NCBI RefSeq assembly: GCF_020885975.1
Contig: NZ_AP025183.1
Span: 744,001-808,000 of the forward strand
Source: Flavobacterium ammonificans
GTDB lineage: Bacteria; Bacteroidota; Bacteroidia; Flavobacteriales; Flavobacteriaceae
Direction: 5' to 3'
DNA: 64,000 nt
Below the pieces are notes generated by a model that was not told where the DNA came from, did no database searches, and worked only from the letters and a program-made list of their open reading frames with translations. A program made the position numbers and the translations under genes. Below, piece after piece: positions 45,233 to 53,698 of the stretch. Position 1 is the stretch's first letter. Every line of letters starts with the position of its first letter.

Positions 45233-46993
45233 ATGAAAAAATACATACTGCTATTATTAATCAGTTTCCAAGGACTTCTGGCTCAGGTAGAATTTGAGGC
45301 AAAAGTCAGTAGAAACACGCTCGGACTCAACGAAAGACTTCGAGTAGATTTTATAATGAATGTAGACGGAGATAATTTTGTTCAACCCAATTTCGAAGGT
45401 TTTCGAGTAATTGCAGGACCCAGTCAGCAAATTAGTCAATCGTGGATTAACGGACGAAGTTCGTTTGAAAAAGTATACTCTTATTTTTTATTGCCTTTGC
45501 AAAAAGGGAATTTGGTGATCAAACAGGCGGTCATTGAGTTCAATGGACAATTGTATAAAACGGCTCCTGTTCGAGTTACAGTTACTAGTCCAGTACAACA
45601 ACAAGCCGATCCAAACGATCCGAATGCACCACAAATTTCAGCCGACAATAATATTTACCTTGTCGCCGATATTTCTAAAACCAATCCGTATATCAACGAA
45701 CCGATAACGGTGGTGTACAAATTGTATTTCAGCTACAATATTGGAATCTCCAATTGGCGTGAATTAGACAAACCGAAATACAATGATTTTTGGAGTCAGA
45801 ATATTGACATCAAGCAGTTAGTTGCCGAAGAAGGAATGTTCAAAGGACAACGTTATCGTTATGTAACCTTGCGTAAAACGGTATTGTATCCTCAAAAATC
45901 AGGGCGCCTAAAGATTGAACCATTAGCACTTGATATTGATGTGCAATTGCCAACCAATCGTAGAGATATGTTTGGTCGTGTAATGATTACCGAAGGCAAT
46001 AAACGCGTTTCAGCAGGGACCAAAACGATAACGGTAAAAGCACTTCCTGAGGCTGGAAAACCAGAAGGATTTACAGGAGCAGTTGGTAATTTTGATTTTA
46101 AAGTAACGCCTACTAAAACGGATTTAAAAAACGGAGAAAGTTTAGATTTGGTTGTGAGTGTTAGTGGAAAAGGAAATTTAAAATTATTTGATTTGCCTAA
46201 ACCAGTAGTTCCTAATGCTCTCGAAATGTACGATGCGGTTCATAAAGAAGCAGTCAACACTGGTTTATCAGGAATGTTAGGAAAAATCTTGGATAGTTAT
46301 ACAATTGTACCTCAATACAAAGGAAAATATATTGTTAAGCCAATGCAGTTTAGTTATTTTGACTTAAGTTCAGGAAGCTATAAAACGCTAACATCAAAGG
46401 AAATATTAATTAATGTTTTGGACGGACCTACAGCTAAAAATGCGGTAGCATCGAATTCAGCTGGAAATAAAAACAAAATTGAAAGAGCAGAGCAGTTCAA
46501 ATTCATTAAATTGAAAACAGAATTAGAACCATTAAAACGACAAGATTTCTTCGGATCGTTATGGTACTACATTTTGTTAGTGTTGCCATTTATTGCATTG
46601 CCAATACTAGTACTTCTTAGAAAAAGAAAAGAAGCATTAGATGGTGATGTTACTGGAAACAGAATCCGAATGAACAATCGATTGGCTAAAAAATATTTGT
46701 CAGAAGCCAAAAAACAGATACATAATAAAGAGCCGTTTTATGTGGCTTTGGAAAAAGCAATGCACAATTTCTTGAAAGCCAAATTGCATATTGAAACTTC
46801 GGAAATGAGTAAAGACAACATTCAAGAATTGTTGTTGTCTCGCAATGCCAATCCAGATGTAGTTACTGATTTTATTGCCTTGACAGAAAGTTGTGAGTTG
46901 GCTCGTTATGCACCAGCCTCAAGCACGTCAATTCAAAATGATTTTGATAAAGCAGTGGTGATTATTTCAGAATTGGAAAAACAGATAGTTTAA
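45233..46993 (+). CDS. batD: BatD, aerotolerance membrane protein
   Basis: A 586-aa protein with signal peptide (MKKYILLLLISFQGLLAQ), then a large periplasmic region of beta-sandwich domains (FEAKVSRNTLGLNERLRVDF; GNFDFKVTPTKTDLKNGESL). One transmembrane helix is near 443-463 (WYYILLVLPFIALPILVLL), followed by a cytoplasmic helical tail of about 120 residues. The order matches BatD (Oxygen-tolerance family). It follows batC by 33 bases. Its stop codon lies inside the left inverted repeat that flanks the GxxExxY gene. Confidence 0.9.
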   Translation: MKKYILLLLISFQGLLAQVEFEAKVSRNTLGLNERLRVDFIMNVDGDNFVQPNFEGFRVIAGPSQQISQSWINGRSSFEKVYSYFLLPLQKGNLVIKQAVIEFNGQLYKTAPVRVTVTSPVQQQADPNDPNAPQISADNNIYLVADISKTNPYINEPITVVYKLYFSYNIGISNWRELDKPKYNDFWSQNIDIKQLVAEEGMFKGQRYRYVTLRKTVLYPQKSGRLKIEPLALDIDVQLPTNRRDMFGRVMITEGNKRVSAGTKTITVKALPEAGKPEGFTGAVGNFDFKVTPTKTDLKNGESLDLVVSVSGKGNLKLFDLPKPVVPNALEMYDAVHKEAVNTGLSGMLGKILDSYTIVPQYKGKYIVKPMQFSYFDLSSGSYKTLTSKEILINVLDGPTAKNAVASNSAGNKNKIERAEQFKFIKLKTELEPLKRQDFFGSLWYYILLVLPFIALPILVLLRKRKEALDGDVTGNRIRMNNRLAKKYLSEAKKQIHNKEPFYVALEKAMHNFLKAKLHIETSEMSKDNIQELLLSRNANPDVVTDFIALTESCELARYAPASSTSIQNDFDKAVVIISELEKQIV

Positions 46994-47028
46994 ACACGAA
47001 GGACACAAAGAAAGCACTAGGGTCACAA
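46989..47028 (+). repeat. Left imperfect inverted repeat flanking the GxxExxY gene
   Basis: 40 bases beginning TTTAAACACGAAGGACACAA; it matches the inverse of 47427-47466 at 32 of 40 positions. It overlaps the last codons of batD. Confidence 0.75.
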
Positions 47029-47045
47029 TTTTAAATTAATGGTAA

Positions 47046-47429
47046 ATGACTGAAAACGAAATATCAAAAATTGTATTTGAGTGTGCTTTGAAAGTGCATA
47101 AAAACTTAGGGCCAGGGTTATTAGAAAGTGCTTATGAGGAATGTCTTTTTTATGAATTAAAGAAATCCAATTTGTTTGTAGAAAAACAAAAAGCATTGCC
47201 TTTAATTTATGAAGAAGTAAAGTTAGATGTGGGTTATCGAATTGACATAATAGTCGAAAATAAATTTATAATAGAAGTTAAGTCTGTAGAATCTTTAAAT
47301 GAAGTTCATTTAGCTCAAGTCTTGACTTATTTGAGATTGTCGGATTGCAAATTAGGATTGTTAATCAATTTTAATGTAAAATTACTTAAAGAGGGAGTTA
47401 GAAGAATAATCAATGGAGAGCTATATTAG
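47046..47429 (+). CDS. GxxExxY protein (PD-(D/E)xK-like) inserted in the bat operon
   Basis: A 127-aa protein named for its conserved G24-x-x-E27-x-x-Y30 motif (GLLESAY). A nuclease-like core follows: YRIDIIVENKFIIEVKSVE, with D, E and K of a PD-(D/E)xK-type site, and a C-terminal LLINFN-KLLKEGVRRI segment typical of the family. Members are common and scattered in Bacteroidota; their function is unproven. It has no role in the standard bat operon, which normally runs batD to batE directly. It sits between imperfect 40-bp inverted repeats, consistent with a mobile cassette, though no transposase is encoded. Confidence 0.88.
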   Translation: MTENEISKIVFECALKVHKNLGPGLLESAYEECLFYELKKSNLFVEKQKALPLIYEEVKLDVGYRIDIIVENKFIIEVKSVESLNEVHLAQVLTYLRLSDCKLGLLINFNVKLLKEGVRRIINGELY

Positions 47430-47466
47430 TGAACTTCGTGCCTTCTTTGTGCTCTTTGTGTTTAAA
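47427..47466 (-). repeat. Right imperfect inverted repeat flanking the GxxExxY gene
   Basis: 40 bases ending CTTTGTGTTTAAA; the inverse of 46989-47028 with 8 mismatches and no gaps. It begins at the stop codon of the GxxExxY gene and ends 14 bases before batE. Confidence 0.75.
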
Positions 47467-47480
47467 ATAGAATCATACTT

Positions 47481-48224
47481 ATGAAAAATTTAGTCTATAT
47501 ATTTTTATTCATCACTTCTTTTGTATTCGCTCAAAGCGGATTTGAAAAAGGGAATGCGTTGTATCAAAAAGGGCAATACGAACAAGCTATTCAAGCCTAT
47601 GAAAGCGTGTTGGATTCGCGTCAGCAATCAGCGGACTTGTATTTCAATTTAGGAAATTGTTACTATAAATTGAATAAAGTGGCGCCCTCAATCTACAACT
47701 ATGAGAAAGCATTGGTGTTGGCTCCTGAAGATGCAGATATAGCAAACAACCTAAAATTTGCACAAAAATTAACCATTGATGAGGTAAAAGAAGTTCCGAA
47801 AGTGGGTTTTGCCAAATTACTTCATGATTTTACGGGGATGTATCATTACAATACTTGGGCTTGGATTTCTATTGTCTTTGGATTGATGTTTTTAGGATTT
47901 TTTATTGGCTACTATTTTTCGCTTGCTGCCGTATTAAAACGCATTTTCTTTTTTGGAATGTTTGTATGGGTTTTATTTTTATTAGTTAGTGTTGGAGCTG
48001 CTATTTTTGAAAGAAATCATTTTGTAACGGACCGCCCTGCAATTGTTTTTGCGGAAGTTACTGAAGTGAAGAGCGAACCTCAAAAAGCCAGTCCAGCTGC
48101 TTTTATTTTACACGAAGGAACTAAAGTCTTTGTAAAAGAAATCTTGGGGAAATGGGAAAAAATTGAACTCACAGACGGCACTGAAGGTTGGATTGAGTCT
48201 GGAGCAATTAGGGAAGTGAAATAA
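47481..48224 (+). CDS. batE: BatE, TPR plus SH3-like aerotolerance protein
   Basis: A 247-aa protein with signal peptide (MKNLVYIFLFITSFVFAQ). TPR repeats (about 20-100; GNALYQKGQYEQAIQAYESVL, ADLYFNLGNCYYKLNK) are followed by two transmembrane helices (about 125-175) and a C-terminal bacterial SH3-like domain (about 180-247; LHEGTKVFVKEILGKWEKIEL, GTEGWIESGAI), a fold that often binds peptidoglycan peptides. It ends the bat operon, converging on the CvpA gene with a 9-base gap. The gene is intact despite the upstream insertion, which leaves just 14 bases between the repeat and the ATG. Confidence 0.9.
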   Translation: MKNLVYIFLFITSFVFAQSGFEKGNALYQKGQYEQAIQAYESVLDSRQQSADLYFNLGNCYYKLNKVAPSIYNYEKALVLAPEDADIANNLKFAQKLTIDEVKEVPKVGFAKLLHDFTGMYHYNTWAWISIVFGLMFLGFFIGYYFSLAAVLKRIFFFGMFVWVLFLLVSVGAAIFERNHFVTDRPAIVFAEVTEVKSEPQKASPAAFILHEGTKVFVKEILGKWEKIELTDGTEGWIESGAIREVK

Positions 48225-48233
48225 GGTTTTAGT

Positions 48234-48737
48234 TTATTTTGCAGTCGCTTTTTGATACAATTTCTGAATCGAAGGAAAGATAAAATCAGCTGTTTTTTGA
48301 ATTGGATTAAAGAAAATAGAACGATCTAAAGTTTCTTTTTTGGCTAAAAAATGATTGTAATTGATTTTCTCAAAAACACTAAAAAAGACACTTACAATTA
48401 AAACTGTTTTTAGCACTCTGAAAAAGCCACCACCAGCCTTGTTGATCCAACCCAAATAAGCGAAACTTACCAATTTAGTCAAAAACTTTCCTGCTAAAGA
48501 CACACCAATTATCACTACCAAAAAAGTAAGGATAAAAGCAATAACTTGGATGGAATAAGGATTCCACTTGACTACTCCCGCAAGTGCCGTTTTTGCCATA
48601 GACGAAAATTGGAAAGCCAAATAAATCCCTGCAATTAAAGAAGAAAAGGAGGCTAGCTCTACAAAAAGTCCGTTTTGAATGCCTTTGAACGCAGCATAAA
48701 TCAATAAAGCCCCAATAATACTATCTAAAAATCCCAT
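48234..48737 (-). CDS. CvpA family membrane protein
   Basis: A 167-aa protein of the colicin V production accessory family. The start was set at 48737 (MGFLDSIIGALLIYAAFKGIQNGLF), matching the family start D-x-I-x-G-x-L-x-x-x-x-G; an upstream ATG at 48761 adds eight unmatched residues. Four hydrophobic helices are visible (about 5-22, 28-46, 62-85, 100-120). CvpA proteins affect cell envelope homeostasis and bile or antibiotic tolerance in other bacteria; the molecular role is uncertain. It is convergent with batE. Confidence 0.88.
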   Translation of the reverse strand: MGFLDSIIGALLIYAAFKGIQNGLFVELASFSSLIAGIYLAFQFSSMAKTALAGVVKWNPYSIQVIAFILTFLVVIIGVSLAGKFLTKLVSFAYLGWINKAGGGFFRVLKTVLIVSVFFSVFEKINYNHFLAKKETLDRSIFFNPIQKTADFIFPSIQKLYQKATAK

Positions 48738-48771
48738 AGTTGAATTGTATAAAAAACACAAAGATAAAAGA

Positions 48772-48799
48772 ATTGTCGATTGTCCATTCTCAATTTTCT
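48772..48799 (+). repeat. ATTGTCC-type heptad array
   Basis: Four consecutive heptads, ATTGTCG, ATTGTCC, ATTCTCA and ATTTTCT, starting at 48772, 48779, 48786 and 48793, upstream of the -7 box TATCTTTG at 48806. Confidence 0.6.
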
Positions 48800-48805
48800 A
48801 CTTCT

Positions 48806-48813
48806 TATCTTTG
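48806..48813 (+). promoter_or_regulatory. -7 box of the 48874 gene
   Basis: TATCTTTG, 60 bases before the ATG at 48874. It places the CGTAAAT array at 48843-48870 inside the 5' UTR. Confidence 0.55.
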
Positions 48814-48842
48814 TAGCTTAAATTTGGTTTCTTTTTGCAATT

Positions 48843-48870
48843 CGTAAATCGTAAATCGTAAATCGCACAT
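48843..48870 (+). repeat. CGTAAAT heptamer array in a 5' UTR
   Basis: CGTAAAT is repeated exactly at 48843, 48850 and 48857, followed by CGCACAT at 48864. The array ends 3 bases before the ATG at 48874. Confidence 0.85.
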
Positions 48871-48873
48871 CCA

Positions 48874-49230
48874 ATGTCAAGAGACGCACAATTAAAAGAA
48901 CGCTGGGAACAGCTTGTAACTATATTATCCGATCGGTTTTCGCAAGGCGAAGATTTGGATTTGGATGCCATTATTTATTTAATAGGAATTCAAGAATTAG
49001 GAAAATTGCACCGCGAATTCAAGAAAGACGAAAAACTCAATCTGATGCACATTGCTATTTGTAGATTGCTAGAACCGTATGGCTATTACGAATTTGAATT
49101 TTTCGACGAAGAAGGTTGGCCTCATTACAAAGTAAAAGAGGAATTACCGCCTTTAAAAGCTGGAGAACAATCGGTATTAATGAAAGAGGCGATTGTGAAT
49201 TATTTTCTGGAAAGAGAATTAATTAAGTAA
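48874..49230 (+). CDS. Conserved hypothetical protein (118 aa)
   Basis: I do not recognise a named domain. The protein is acidic, cytoplasmic and mainly helical (MSRDAQLKERWEQLVTILSDRF...). A central LIGIQELGKLHREFKKDEKLNLMHIAICRLL region leads into an aromatic, acidic stretch, YEFEFFDEEGWPHY. It is probably a Bacteroidota-specific housekeeping protein, judging by its place before pheS (78 bases) and its own -7 box. No catalytic motif stands out. Confidence 0.7.
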   Translation: MSRDAQLKERWEQLVTILSDRFSQGEDLDLDAIIYLIGIQELGKLHREFKKDEKLNLMHIAICRLLEPYGYYEFEFFDEEGWPHYKVKEELPPLKAGEQSVLMKEAIVNYFLERELIK

Positions 49231-49281
49231 GAGCGTTAGTAGTAAATACCAATCGAGGTTTCACTTTTCACTAAAAAATCG

Positions 49282-49289
49282 TAATTTTG
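49282..49289 (+). promoter_or_regulatory. -7 box of pheS
   Basis: TAATTTTG, with TTTC at 49259-49262 after a 19-base spacer as a near-match -33. It lies 19 bases before the ATG at 49309. Confidence 0.55.
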
Positions 49290-49308
49290 CACCTTTACCA
49301 AAAGACGG

Positions 49309-50328
49309 ATGATAGATAAGATAAAAGAATATATTAGCGAAGCAGTAGGGTTTTCCTCACAAGATCCAGCAGAACTAGAAGCTTTCAGAATTAAATTTTT
49401 AGGAAGTAAAGGACTTTTAAAAGAGTTATTTGCCGAATTTAAAAATGTTCCTAACGAACAGAAAAAAGAATTTGGACAAGTAATTAATTTATTAAAAACC
49501 TCTGCTGAGGACAAAGTAAAGTCTATCCAAGAAGCTTTAGAAAGTAAAGAAGAAAGCAAAGGATTTTATGGCGATTTAACTCGTGCTGCTGAGCCAGTTT
49601 TGATTGGGTCGCGTCATCCCATTTCTTTGGTTAAAAACCAAATCATCGATATTTTTTCTACTGTTGGTTTTAACGTGTCTGAAGGTCCAGAAATCGAAGA
49701 CGATTGGCACAACTTTACTGCCTTGAACTTGCCAGAATACCATCCGGCTAGAGATATGCAGGATACTTTTTTTATTCAAACCAATCCTGATATTTTATTG
49801 CGTACGCATACTTCATCTGTTCAAGTGCGTTATATGGAAAATAACAAACCGCCAATTAGAACTATTTCTCCTGGGCGTGTTTTTCGTAACGAAGCGGTTT
49901 CGTCACGTTCCCACTGTATTTTCCATCAAGTAGAAGGCTTGTATATTGACAAAGACGTTTCTTTTGCCGATTTAAAACAAACCTTATTGTATTTCACTAA
50001 AGAGATGTTCGGAAAGTCAAAAATCCGTTTGAGACCCTCTTATTTTCCGTTTACAGAACCAAGTGCCGAGATCGATATTTATTGGGGCTTGAAAACCGAA
50101 ACCGATTACCGTATTACTAAAGGAACAGGTTGGTTAGAAATTGGAGGTTGCGGAATGGTGGATCCGAATGTGTTGAAAAATTGCGGTATCAATCCGGACG
50201 AATACAATGGTTTTGCTTTCGGAATGGGAGTAGAGCGTATTGCCATGTTGCTGTACCAAATTGGAGATATCCGAATGTTTTACGAAAATGACGTTCGTTT
50301 CTTGGAACAATTCAAATCAATAGTATAA
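49309..50328 (+). CDS. pheS: Phenylalanine--tRNA ligase alpha subunit
   Basis: The alpha chain of the alpha2-beta2 enzyme that charges tRNA-Phe. The 339-aa protein has an N-terminal coiled-coil arm (about 1-85) that contacts the tRNA and a class II catalytic core: motif 1 around GPEIEDDWHNFTALNLPEYHPARD (partly quoted), motif 2 GRVFRNE and SHCIFHQVEGL, and motif 3 GFAFGMGVERIAML. Length and order are standard. The beta subunit gene pheT is not adjacent, as in other Bacteroidota. A terminator follows at 50341. Confidence 0.97.
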   Translation: MIDKIKEYISEAVGFSSQDPAELEAFRIKFLGSKGLLKELFAEFKNVPNEQKKEFGQVINLLKTSAEDKVKSIQEALESKEESKGFYGDLTRAAEPVLIGSRHPISLVKNQIIDIFSTVGFNVSEGPEIEDDWHNFTALNLPEYHPARDMQDTFFIQTNPDILLRTHTSSVQVRYMENNKPPIRTISPGRVFRNEAVSSRSHCIFHQVEGLYIDKDVSFADLKQTLLYFTKEMFGKSKIRLRPSYFPFTEPSAEIDIYWGLKTETDYRITKGTGWLEIGGCGMVDPNVLKNCGINPDEYNGFAFGMGVERIAMLLYQIGDIRMFYENDVRFLEQFKSIV

Positions 50329-50340
50329 AAAAATAATTCG

Positions 50341-50374
50341 CCCTTTTTGAAGTAATATTTAGAAAGGGTTTTTT
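50341..50374 (+). terminator. Terminator of pheS
   Basis: CCCTTTT (50341-50347) pairs with AGAAAGGG (50361-50368), followed by six T, 12 bases after the stop. Confidence 0.75.
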
Positions 50375-50471
50375 ACAATATGAAATCGCCATTAACCACA
50401 AGTTTGCGCAAGCAAACATCAATAAATAAAGCGATTACATATATGTCCGCTAAAAATTAACTTTTGCATAT

Positions 50472-50879
50472 ATGAAGAAAGACATCATTATCCCCGAAGT
50501 AGAAAATGTTTTCATGGCGGTCGTTCAAGAATGGAGCGATGAGTTCATGGAAAAAGTCTGGTATGCTTATTTAGTAAACGATTCTGATTTCCAACTAGAC
50601 GGAGTAATGGTCGTTTCTAAAGCATTTGGAACCATTGACGGAGAAATGAAAAAAACCTCGCTTTTGCGTCATGCTTTTGCTGAAATCCCTGAGGTTTCGG
50701 TGGCTAAAATCGAATTGATTGAAAAAAGCGTATTGGCGTTGAACAATGAGTTTATGGTCACTTTTTTTATAGGCAATACTTTGTATGATAAGAAATTTAT
50801 TTTCAAAGCAAATAGTATAAACGAAGCGAATCAGGAAGAAGTGCCAATTCTATTTGTAGACGGCGTAATTGTTCGATAA
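50472..50879 (+). CDS. Conserved hypothetical protein (135 aa)
   Basis: Unnamed cytoplasmic protein with no signal peptide or membrane helix. The sequence alternates strands and helices (VENVFMAVVQEWSDEFMEKVWYAYLVND; LNNEFMVTFFIGNTLYDKKFIF), suggesting a compact alpha/beta domain. I do not recognise a family; its regular codon use and close terminator suggest a genuine, conserved Bacteroidota gene. It stands alone between the pheS terminator and its own hairpin at 50894. Confidence 0.7.
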   Translation: MKKDIIIPEVENVFMAVVQEWSDEFMEKVWYAYLVNDSDFQLDGVMVVSKAFGTIDGEMKKTSLLRHAFAEIPEVSVAKIELIEKSVLALNNEFMVTFFIGNTLYDKKFIFKANSINEANQEEVPILFVDGVIVR

Positions 50880-50893
50880 TATATCCTAAAACA

Positions 50894-50937
50894 AACCGCA
50901 GATTCGCTGAATTAGTATTATCAGTAAATCTGCGGTT
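50894..50937 (+). terminator. Hairpin after the 135-aa gene
   Basis: AACCGCAGATT (50894-50904) pairs perfectly with AATCTGCGGTT (50927-50937), with an inner CTGA/TCAG stem. The T tract is weak (TTTT at 50941), so it may act mainly as a 3'-end structure. Confidence 0.65.
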
Positions 50938-50964
50938 AACTTTTAACTATATAGTTTAAAAATT

Positions 50965-51180
50965 CTATTTTCCTTCACGGCGTTTTTTAGCCGTCCAACT
51001 AGAATAACCCAGTACAAAAATTCCAAAAACAATATAACCAACGGCTCTAAAATAGTAACTATAGTCTGCTAATTGAACTGCAAGTGGTGTTGTTTCAGAC
51101 AGGTACCAAGTAGAAAAACCTATCATAAATAGTCCCCAAAAAACCCCTGTTTTAACCTGATATTTCCATCTTTCGCTCAT
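50965..51180 (-). CDS. Small two-helix membrane protein (71 aa)
   Basis: No family recognised. Two hydrophobic segments are visible (about 12-30, VFWGLFMIGFSTWYL; and 44-63, AVGYIVFGIFVLGYSSW), with a basic C-terminus (KKRREGK) that should face the cytoplasm. The N-terminus is also basic, giving a hairpin topology. It starts 11 bases after the gpsA stop on the same strand and is probably co-transcribed with it. Confidence 0.65.
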   Translation of the reverse strand: MSERWKYQVKTGVFWGLFMIGFSTWYLSETTPLAVQLADYSYYFRAVGYIVFGIFVLGYSSWTAKKRREGK

Positions 51181-51191
51181 AATTATTGTAT

Positions 51192-52187
51192 TTAATCTAG
51201 TTGATCTGTCAAATTTTTGAATACTTTTTTGGCATTTTTCCCTTCGTATAAAACACTATACACGGCATCAATAATGGGAGTTTTAGCTCCATAGCCTTGA
51301 TTCAATTGGTAGGCGCTTTTAGTAGCATAATAGCCCTCAGCCACCATACTCATTTCCATCATGGCACTTTTTACAGTATAGCCTTTCCCTATCATATTTC
51401 CGAACATTCTATTTCGAGAAAAAACGGAATAACCAGTAACCAATAAATCGCCTAGATAGGCCGAGTCATTGATGTTGCGTTTCATTTTATGGACTTTTTT
51501 GATGAACTTTTTCATCTCTCGAATCGCATTACTCATCAAAACCGATTGGAAGTTATCTCCATAGCCTAAACCATGAGCCATGCCTGCAGCTACTGCGTAA
51601 ATGTTTTTTAACATCGCTGCATATTCAGTGCCAATAATGTCATCGGTAATTTTAGTTTTGATGTAATTGCTGGATAGATTTTTTGCGACAATTGTTGCTT
51701 TTTCAGGATCTCCACATGCAATAGTTAAGTAGGAGAGACGCTCTAATGCTACTTCTTCGGCATGGCAAGGGCCAGTTATAACTCCAATATTTTCAAATGG
51801 AATTCCGTAATTGTTGTGAAAATGTTCTCCCACAATTAAACTGGTTTCCGGAACAATACCTTTAATAGCTGAAAAAATGATTTTGCCTTCAAGTGAACTA
51901 GTTAAATTACCCAATTCAGTTTCCAAAAAAGCAGAAGGAATTGCAAAAATTAGATAGTCGGCATAAGCAACGGCTTCGTTAATATCGTGGGTTAATTTCA
52001 GTTTATTGGTATCAAACTCAACCGAACTTAAGTAATTCGGATTGTGTTTTTCGGTTTTGATATGTTCAATTGCAGCTTCGTTACGCATGTACCAAGAAAT
52101 CTCAGGTACATTAGCACATAACATTTTTGCAATAGCGGTAGCCCAACTACCTCCACCAATAACTGCAAACTTTAAATTTTCGGTCAT
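51192..52187 (-). CDS. gpsA: Glycerol-3-phosphate dehydrogenase [NAD(P)+]
   Basis: It reduces dihydroxyacetone phosphate to sn-glycerol-3-phosphate, the backbone for phospholipids. The 331-aa protein begins with the dinucleotide-binding motif VIGGGSWATAIAKML. Next come the ISAIKG segment, seen here as FSAIKGI, and GPCHAEEVA. The catalytic lysine is in YAAMLKNIYAVAAG, with a substrate-binding GYGDNFQS and MVAEGYYATKSAYQL later. It is cytoplasmic and of standard length. It is upstream of a small membrane protein on the same strand. Confidence 0.96.
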   Translation of the reverse strand: MTENLKFAVIGGGSWATAIAKMLCANVPEISWYMRNEAAIEHIKTEKHNPNYLSSVEFDTNKLKLTHDINEAVAYADYLIFAIPSAFLETELGNLTSSLEGKIIFSAIKGIVPETSLIVGEHFHNNYGIPFENIGVITGPCHAEEVALERLSYLTIACGDPEKATIVAKNLSSNYIKTKITDDIIGTEYAAMLKNIYAVAAGMAHGLGYGDNFQSVLMSNAIREMKKFIKKVHKMKRNINDSAYLGDLLVTGYSVFSRNRMFGNMIGKGYTVKSAMMEMSMVAEGYYATKSAYQLNQGYGAKTPIIDAVYSVLYEGKNAKKVFKNLTDQLD

Positions 52188-52417
52188 TTTGTGTTTTGGA
52201 TTTAATCAAAAGTAGGAAAAAAAATAAAAAGCACCAATTTATTAGTGTTCTTACGCCAATAATAGAAGGCTGTTTAGAATTGTAAGCAGTTGAATTGTAA
52301 AAAAATAAATATCCACACACAATAAAAATGTACTATTTTACGTTATAAAGTATTAAGTATCATTATTTTGTATTTAGATCTACTTTGAGTTAGTTAGTTT
52401 TGTTTTTTGTATTTGAA

Positions 52418-52455
52418 AAAGGCGTTCCACAAATGAGCTAGTAGAACGTCTTTTT
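52418..52455. terminator. Hairpin between gpsA and the iron alcohol dehydrogenase
   Basis: AAAGGCGTTC (52418-52427) pairs with GAACGTCTTT (52444-52453), one G-T pair, with T tracts on both sides. On the minus strand it ends the 52464-53627 transcript, 9 bases after the stop. The rest of 52188-52417 is plain AT-rich spacer with no gene. Confidence 0.75.
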
Positions 52456-52463
52456 ATTATTTA

Positions 52464-53627
52464 CTAATAGCTCAATTCTACAATTTCACGTAGTTTTTCT
52501 AAAGTAATATTTTGTCTTTCTCCTAAAGCTTTCCAGCCCCTTTCTTCAAATCTGTTGACAATAAAATCAGCAGTATTTTCAATATTGGAAGCGTTTTCAG
52601 AGATTTTAGTTTTCATACCCATTGTATGGTAAAATGCTACTGTTGCTTCAATGGCTTGACGTGCAATTTCTTCATCAGTTCCAGTCAATTGGAATACTCT
52701 TTTACCGTATTGCGTTAATTTTTCTTTTTTGGTTTCAAACAAAACACGGTAAAGATTAGGACCAATAATAGCTAATGTTCGAGCATGGTCAATATTGTAT
52801 AATGCAGTTAATTCGTGTCCAATCATATGTGTTGCCCAATCTGAAGGAACTCCTTTTTGTATCAATCCATTTAATGCCATGGTACAACTCCACATAAAAT
52901 TAGAAGCTAAGGCATAATCTGTTGGATTTTCAACTACATCAGGACCTATTTCAATTAATGTTTGTAAAATACTTTCGGCGATGCGGTCTTGTAGAAATCC
53001 TTTGTGAGGATAAGTTAAATACTGTTCTAAAACATGAACGTACGCATCAATCACGCCATTTTGCAATTGTCTTTTTGGCAATGAAGCAATTACAGTTGGA
53101 TCACAAATTGAAAATTTTGGGAACATGGCTGAGCCTCCAAAGTCGCGTTTCTCTTGAGTCGCTTTTATGGAAACTACCGAACCTGAATTCATTTCACTTC
53201 CTGTAGCAGGTAAAGTCAGAACGGTTCCAAAAGGCACCACATCAGCACCTTCTTTGAAGATGATTCTTTTTTGAAGAATATCTAATGGATTGCCTTCAAA
53301 TTTGGCAGCAGCCGAGATGAATTTTACGCCATCAATTACACTTCCTCCCCCAACAGCTAGTATGAAATCTATTTTTTGTTCGCGAATGATTTCTACCGCT
53401 TTCATTAAGGTTTCGAAATACGGATTGGCTTCAATTCCACCAAATTCCACCACGTCAAACCCTTCTAATGCCGATTTTACTTGATCGTAAATTCCGTTTT
53501 TAAAAATACTGCCGCCGCCATAGGCCACTAAGATTTTTGATTCTTTAGGAATTAAAGTGCTTAATTTTTCTATTTCTCCTTTTCCAAAAACTAATTTGAC
53601 AGGATTGTATAATTCAAAGTTTAACAT
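52464..53627 (-). CDS. Iron-containing alcohol dehydrogenase (YqhD/BDH-like)
   Basis: A 387-aa NAD(P)H-dependent alcohol/aldehyde oxidoreductase of family III. The N-terminal domain binds the cofactor (AYGGGSIFKNG, LAVGGGSVIDGVK). The helical C-terminal domain binds iron through D and H residues, with the DWATHMIGHELTALYNIDHARTL region (quoted in part as HMIGHELT and IDHARTL) holding the ligands. The overall pattern resembles E. coli YqhD and clostridial butanol dehydrogenases, which detoxify short aldehydes with NADPH. It is monocistronic by appearance, with a terminator downstream. Confidence 0.92.
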   Translation of the reverse strand: MLNFELYNPVKLVFGKGEIEKLSTLIPKESKILVAYGGGSIFKNGIYDQVKSALEGFDVVEFGGIEANPYFETLMKAVEIIREQKIDFILAVGGGSVIDGVKFISAAAKFEGNPLDILQKRIIFKEGADVVPFGTVLTLPATGSEMNSGSVVSIKATQEKRDFGGSAMFPKFSICDPTVIASLPKRQLQNGVIDAYVHVLEQYLTYPHKGFLQDRIAESILQTLIEIGPDVVENPTDYALASNFMWSCTMALNGLIQKGVPSDWATHMIGHELTALYNIDHARTLAIIGPNLYRVLFETKKEKLTQYGKRVFQLTGTDEEIARQAIEATVAFYHTMGMKTKISENASNIENTADFIVNRFEERGWKALGERQNITLEKLREIVELSY

Positions 53628-53698
53628 AAGAGTAAGTTTTAATTAAAGATACACTATTACATAGTTGTTTATGATGAACGACTGTTAATTGTAGTATT

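Noticed and set aside
46989..47466. Insertion sequence
   Set aside because: Inverted repeats are present but no transposase or obvious target duplication; the only gene is GxxExxY, so it is reported as a possible cassette instead.
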